Shown one piece after another: positions 59,026-64,000 of a DNA stretch of 64,000 bases. The stretch spans positions 1 to 64,000 of the forward strand of contig JAUCBJ010006059.1 in NCBI GenBank assembly GCA_032718475.1, written 5' to 3'. The DNA is from Nemertoderma westbladi (lineage: Eukaryota; Xenacoelomorpha; Nemertodermatida; Nemertodermatidae). Each line of letters begins with the position of its first letter. Positions within the stretch are counted from its first letter, which is position 1. The position numbers and the translations under genes are program-made. The notes under the pieces were generated by a model that ran no database searches, was not told the origin of the DNA, and was given only the letters and a program-made list of their open reading frames with translations.

Positions 59026-59696
59026 TACAAGACTCAATGAAATACTATTCATGTTAACTCTCACTTTATCTAGAAAGTCTTAATAATTTACCGGTGTCGT
59101 TTACTTTCAATTTTGCAAATCACATATTGATGTATTGTCGTTAGCAAAGCTAGTATATTTCATTTCTGTCCCTGTAGAAAATGAGGCAGGGGGAGGGGGG
59201 GGGGGGGGGGGGGGGGGGTCTGAATTAGCTGTAATCGTTATAATATATTCACGGCGAAGCCCCGAAATAGATTGATGAACGCATCAAAATTTAAAGATCA
59301 CCCTACACCAAGTCCCGGAAGATAGTGTCGTAATGCAGTGTCCCCCCCCTCCCCACCCACCAAAACTGTTATACAAATCTTAATAAGATTGCATGAAATT
59401 AGAAACAGAGATGGTTTCACCTCCCTTTCTGGGTGCGCCAGAATCATTATTTTTGCTTTCATTCTAAATTTTATTAGACTTTCATTTTAAAAAGTTGTCT
59501 TCGTAGATATTGTACCAGTTTCACCGCCGCTAATGGATAGTTGGCCGTGCAAGGATTCAAAATATATAACACAATCTAAATTTCGTTGAAATATAGCTGA
59601 TATGATGGCGTTCGACAGTTGCATGGTTTTGCACCTGCGCGAGGCTATTTTATTCTATTCAATAAATATACCATATTCTGTTTTAACTGTTTGTTT
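59026..59696. other. 3' flank of creatine kinase with poly-G
   Basis: A G-rich run of about 30 bases lies at 59187-59218 and a C-run at 59342-59349. 'tgcaccgcgcgaggctat'-type sequence near 59630 resembles 24450 and 26165 ('gcacctgc.cgaggctattt'), parts of another dispersed repeat. No gene. Confidence 0.5.
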
Positions 59697-60170
59697 GACA
59701 CAGCTTTTGCAAAGTCGGCAATGACGTCCAGGTGGGATCGAACTGGTGACCTCCGGGTAGGAAGTCTGACGCTCTAACCATTCAGTTAGCGGCTCAGGTA
59801 AAAGATAGACCTGGAAATACTATCTGATACCTTGTATGTTCGCAATATACCTCCTCATGGCTTCCCATCTGCCAATACCATCATCTGCTGCCACTGTGCT
59901 CGACCCTGCCGTACTTGGCCGTCTTTCACCACTCGCTACAATGAAAGGGCAGTGTATATTAACCATGAACCATCACGGCCACAATGATTAATTATACACT
60001 CTACCTATACTAATTTCGGAAGAACAGTTACACCCATAGTCACGTCGTGGTTAGAAACAAAGGCGGCCAAGTACTGTAGTACAAGTACTGACTTCCAACC
60101 GGGAGCTCACCAATTCGATCCTACCTGGACGTCATTGCCGACTTTGAAAAAGCTGTGCCCAACAAAAAGT
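59697..60170. repeat. Head-to-head pair of tRNA-derived repeats
   Basis: On the minus strand, 59727-59795 has tRNA-like order: A-box-like 'taactgaatggttagagcgt' and B box 'gttcgatccca', followed by 'cctggacgtcattgccgact'. On the plus strand, 60040-60155 carries a degenerate relative ending in 'aattcgatcctacctggacg' and the same tail ('tcattgccgactttg'). The outer about 35 bp are therefore inverted repeats. It may be two SINEs facing each other or one palindromic element. Confidence 0.65.
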
Positions 60171-60424
60171 TATAATAATGTGAAACCACTCATTTACCCA
60201 TAAACCATAATACCAATATTCTGTTTTGGTATGTAAGAAACGTACTAGTATTATTTTTGATGTCTCGCAATGTTAGTTGTTACCCAGCTATTTATGAGAT
60301 AAATAAAATGTTACAGTTAACAGAGTAATGTATTTATATTAATTAATTAGAATATAATAGCCTCTACTACTACTACTATGATCGGCATGCTACATTTTTA
60401 ACATTTGTTACATTTGTAAGAATG

Positions 60425-62995
60425 CTGTGCCGGCTTGTCGACAAAATTGCGCCGCCACAACTCCCTATCACCCATGACATTTGCTAGAGCATCCGCATTT
60501 TCAAGGCCAGTGTCCTTTAAGATGCGTCTCAAGAAAGTCATGGGCTGTCCACCATGCTTATTCACTCAATGAGGCTGCCAAAGCAAAAGATTATGCACTG
60601 GCTGGTCCTCACGGCGAAAGCAATGTCCTGCAAAGCGGAGGCGACATTGTTCTAATGTCAAGCTTGGGGGAACCAATGAGACACTTCAAATGTTATATAG
60701 TGTCTGGTTGGAGATGTGTGCATTGTACTTGACACAATGAACCCGGCGTAGCATTCTTGTGAATGTGCCATCCAAAGATTTGGTGTCCTCAGCATTAGAG
60801 ACCAGCATGGACTCCTATAGAGGAGTACTGGAACTACCGCTGCTCTAAATAATCGGACCTTAAGTTTCCGATTAATTCTCTGTGACTTCCAAATCCTGGA
60901 AAGCCTATTCAAGGCTGCCCTTGCCTTTCCCTTACGTATTTGAAGGTCCTCACCTGACTTCCGGATCCATGATCCCAGGTAACAGAAGTCGCCCACATGC
61001 TCAAGCATACCATCCTTTGAGCTTAAGCTCATCCGGTCAGAGACTTGCTGAGGACTTTCAAAGTTAACTGTCAAAATGTTGGTCTTTTTGGAGTTAATAA
61101 ATAGACCAACACTAGAAGCAGCCTGTTCTAATGAGCGGAGGAGCCGTTGGGCTACCTCTAGTGATTCTGAAAGTACTCCTAAGTCATCAGCAAAGTCTAT
61201 ATCAGTTAGGTACTTGGCATTTATTATAGGAAGGGATCTAGGGGTCTTAACCTCGAATGATAAGTTTATTTTACCGAAAATAACTTATCTTTTATTGGCG
61301 CAATTGTAGGACTAATCCCATCACATGCGTAATTTTTAACCGGGTAGTGTACAAATTTAGGAATCGCGTAATTTTTCTTGAAATTAATATCTCATATCTC
61401 TCCAAACCACGTACGCGTTTCGACCTTCTTGCACATCAAGAAGCGAATCAAAAGCCTTGAAGAAGTCAACAAAGATAACAGCCAGACCTCAGAGGGAACA
61501 CCATCTACACCACTGGCACGAATGGTCTTAATGCTCTTTGCAGCAGCCTTCACTTCTGCAAAGGAGATATCGCCAATGGGAATATCTGGGAGTACAGACT
61601 CAGACACTTTTACTTCTATAAAGTTATCAGGCAATACCCTGTCATTATTGAGGAGCTTTTCAAAGTGGGCTTTCCAACCATTGAGGCGATCGGCTGGTGA
61701 TTCAGCCTTAACCTTGGTGGTTGGTTGGCTTTTCCGCCCAGTAAGCAAGTTGATCGATTTCCATGCCTGGGATGATTGCCTGCTGTTGTCAGCATCATTG
61801 ATGGCATCAACCTGTTGGTTTCTTAGCTCCTGCAGATTAACAGAGTACAGCCTGTTCAGGGACCTAGATGCAGCCTTAACCGTATTCTTGGCCGCTGTAG
61901 TGTGTTTGAGTCGGGACTCTTTCTGTGCCATATAGAGGTCATTTCGGCACTTCTGAATATTGTGGTCAGTCCAGGGGGCCCTTTTCCTGTTTCGAGGGTA
62001 TACAGGAACTGTTTCTGCAGTTGCTAACTTAACTGCTTCTGTGAAGACAGTATAGCCCTCGCAGTGATCTGCCGCCTCAGAGGCAAGAACCTCGTACCTG
62101 TTGCTCAGCTGTAGTGTGAAGCTGGATCTCACACTGGGATGTTGCAACAGAGAGGACCAGTCATGCCGCGGCAAGGCAGATTTCGTTGTTGTGCTAGCAC
62201 GCAGACTAAGTCTTACCTTGGCCACAATAAGGCGGTGATCACTGGAGAAGGGTCGTAGTGTAAATGCATTACAGTCTTGTATAGAGCTCCTGTATTTCCT
62301 ACGAAACAGGATATGGTCTATCTGGGACTTGTGACTACTGGGTCCACTATGAGTCCATAGCTTTCCAGTTCGCTTCTTGAACTGGGTTCCAGCCGAAAAC
62401 AATCCATTTCCAGAGATAAAATACTGAAGATGGACGGAATTTCGGTTAACACTATTGCTATAGACCCAGGGCGATGTAGGTGAGTGATGCAGACTTGCAT
62501 TAAAGTCTCCCAGGAATGTTAAGAATGCATGCTGATCCACTCCATCAGTAGCTGCTTGTAGATTCTGGTAGAAATTTTCCACCTCCTATACAGGGGCAAC
62601 ACTAGTTGGAGAGTAGCACACAATCGGAACCACCCTAGGAATCTTCTTAGCCAGTCTTCCAGAACATGAGAAGTGGCAACGGATGATGCGGTTAGAGATT
62701 TGGTCTATTTTGTCCAATGCTGCATGTGCAGTTGGATTCATCAATAGACCAATTCCACCATTGCCACTATCATCTGCTGAAGCGAGGGCGAGTCGCCAAC
62801 CGCCCCCCATGTCCTTAATCAGAACCTCATCAGTCTGTCCAGTCTGCATTCAGTGCTCTTGAACACCCACTGCACTAAGAGAAAGCTTATCTGCCAAGGC
62901 GGTCAGCTCACCTTGTCGCATTGGGGACCCGAGTGTTAGGGTGTTTACTGAGGCTAGTCTAGTGACTTGCCTCAGATTCACCAATGGCTTTGTTG
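60425..62995 (-). mobile_element. Non-LTR retrotransposon (LINE), endonuclease plus RT, disrupted
   Basis: Read on the minus strand from about 62990. AP-endonuclease domain: 'GELTALADKLSLSAVGVQEH', a stop, 'GNGGIGLLMN', 'YSPTSVAPV', a TAG at 62583-62585, 'LTFLGDFNASL' (catalytic GDFN) and 'SSDHRLIVAKV' (catalytic SDH). Linker, then RT: 'RASGVDGVPSEVW', a frameshift, 'IFVDFFKAFDSL' (motif A, about 61430-61475). Bases 61243-61428 are foreign and replace the middle of RT including motif B. 'YLTDIDFADDLGVL' (motif C, FADD at 61183-61194), 'VGDFCYLGSWI' and 'LFRAAVVPVLLY' follow. The end reads 'VMGDRELWRRNFVDKPA' near 60430, and a (TAG)n tail lies at 60364-60378. It is dead but nearly full length. 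Confidence 0.88.
61243..61428 (-). repeat. Segment of the 412-bp array unit embedded in the LINE
   Basis: Reverse complement of about 272-457 in the first array unit, nearly identical. It runs from 'aaggtcgaaacgcgtacgtg' to 'ataaacttatcattcgagg'. The match continues about 30 bp into LINE sequence (to about 61210, unit position 489). Confidence 0.92.
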
Positions 62996-63059
62996 GTCGG
63001 GGTGGAACATGAGAGTAGCCTCCAACTCCAGAATCCCCATCCCCATCACAATCTTTGTT

Positions 63060-63225
63060 TGTATAGAGCTCCTATATTTCCTACGAAACAGAATATGGTA
63101 CTTGTGACCACTGGGTCCACTATGAGTCCATAGCTTTCCAGTTCGCTTCTTGAACTGGGTTCCAGCCGAAAACAATCCATTCGCAGAGATAAAATCCTGA
63201 AGATGGACGGAATTTCGGTTACAAA
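63060..63225 (-). pseudogene. Second partial copy of the LINE endonuclease segment
   Basis: Reverse-strand sequence gives 'FSAGTQFKKRTGKLWTHSGP' and 'HILFRRKYRSSIQ', repeating 62280-62430 with a short deletion ('KYHILF' in place of 'KSQIDHILF'). It lies just upstream of the main LINE copy in the same orientation. Confidence 0.85.
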
Positions 63226-63620
63226 TATTCTCTACATTTCAAGAAAAAAACGCAGAATTGGACAGTTTTCGGAAAAAAGGTGGTTTTAACGCAAGCCGTG
63301 AGAAAAAACGCATTGCATTAAAAAACGCAGCGGTAGGATTCCTGGCTTACAGAGTAATGTATTTATATTAATTAATTTGAATATAATAGCCTCACGTAGC
63401 CTCAAAACCATACAACTTACCAACGCCCTTATTATGCAACTTTTGAAGCCCATACTTCTGCTATTTTTCCAAGAAATTCAGATTGTGTAACATATATTTA
63501 GGAATCCTTGCATGGCAAGATTTCCAAAAGTTACAAATTAATATTTGTAAAAAAAAAATGGGTGGGGGGGGGGGGGGGGGGGGGTGGGTGTCCGTCCATG
63601 CACTGAATAACGAGACTATA
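63226..63620. other. Repeat-rich stretch with poly-G
   Basis: A G-rich run lies at 63560-63587. 'cagagtaatgtatttatattaatt' at 63350 repeats 60319-60345. 'cccatacttctgctatttttcc...ttcagattgtgt' resembles 26190-26232. No gene. Confidence 0.5.
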
Positions 63621-63623
63621 TTC

Positions 63624-63815
63624 CAGGACTGTTTAATTAATAGTAGCTCCGCTGAATCACTCATTCGTGTTCCTCAAACACGTTACCCTCGCCTCGGTTG
63701 CCGCGAGTTCCCATTATCCGGAACTACACTTTGGAACCAACTACCTCATCAGAACATTTGCCTCACTCACTACTTCATTAAACCAATTGAAGCAACAATG
63801 GAGCAGCAAAAATGA
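63624..63815 (+). pseudogene. C-terminal remnant of a different LINE family (CR1/Jockey-like)
   Basis: The frame contains 'IRVPQTRYPRLGCREFPLSG' followed by 'TTLWNQLPHQ', the R-x-P-x-(T/S)R...G-x-R-x-F...LWN-x-LP pattern of the extreme C-terminus of many CR1/Jockey-type ORF2 proteins. Only about 60 residues remain. An end of the dispersed repeat family follows at 63815-63900. Confidence 0.65.
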
Positions 63816-64000
63816 AACTGTAACCTGTACATTTCAATGAAACCTGCTTCCCCCCTTAATTCAAACCTGAATTGAGACTTCTCCACCCTGTCTCATACCA
63901 TTGTTCTGTAGCAGAGCGGACAAGCCAGGTACAGTAAGTATATTAGGGTTGAGTAGGAGGACAGTGGACAGTGTCTGCAAATTATTGGTAATGAATGTTG
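63816..64000. other. Dispersed repeat end and window edge
   Basis: 'aaatgaaactgtaacctgta' to 'caccctgtctcata' matches the right terminal repeat of the 43683-46183 element. Nothing further to the window end. Confidence 0.6.

Overview
The window is eukaryotic, AT-rich and repeat-laden. It has spliced genes with introns above 10 kb, non-LTR and LTR retrotransposon remains, tRNA-derived repeats, MITE-like inverted-repeat elements and large minisatellites, with no bacterial operon structure. A creatine kinase and a KChIP-type calcium sensor point to an animal. A marine invertebrate deuterostome such as a tunicate is my best guess, but the sequence alone does not settle it.

Only three genes are well supported, all on the + strand. 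(1) 12230-14659 is a single-exon 809-residue WD40 protein matching WDR75/Utp17 of the U3 snoRNP (ribosome biogenesis). (2) Four exons between 30399 and 56527 make a 265-residue KChIP/neuronal-calcium-sensor protein; the junctions are phase-compatible and the joined protein follows the family end to end. Its introns (10.7, 11.8 and 2.9 kb) hold most of the repeats in the window. (3) 57868-59025 is a single-exon 385-residue cytosolic-type creatine kinase, 1.3 kb downstream of the KChIP stop. KChIP and creatine kinase are both typical of excitable tissue, but nothing shows that they are co-regulated.

Repeat layout: 1-1783, tandem 412-bp units carrying a tRNA-like promoter, followed by a decayed LINE; 5.4-6.75 kb and 18.7-19.9 kb, broken transposon-like ORFs; 7410-10513, a non-autonomous hAT-like element with a perfect 8-bp target duplication; 10781-11795, a fold-back element; 15.1-15.7 kb, a 26-bp minisatellite; 24.5-27.8 kb, four related inverted-repeat elements (one more at 44.1 kb); 31769-35244, a non-autonomous LTR retrotransposon with a 5-bp target duplication; 36.3-40.6 kb, a 40-bp minisatellite; 43.7-46.2 kb, a nested inverted-repeat element; 46.3-47.8 kb (25-bp) and 48.2-49.9 kb (23-bp) minisatellites; 60.4-63.8 kb, LINE remains.

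The most striking feature is at 53371-54255. A 30-bp minisatellite has grown exactly across the 5' splice site of KChIP exon 3. It makes 29 in-frame copies of the donor (22 are CAG|GTGAGT). Each codes for the same ten residues in the exon frame, and the array contains no stop. The gene therefore has a ladder of near-identical donors, any of which could join in phase 0 to exon 4, adding 0 to 28 ten-residue units between EF-hands 3 and 4.
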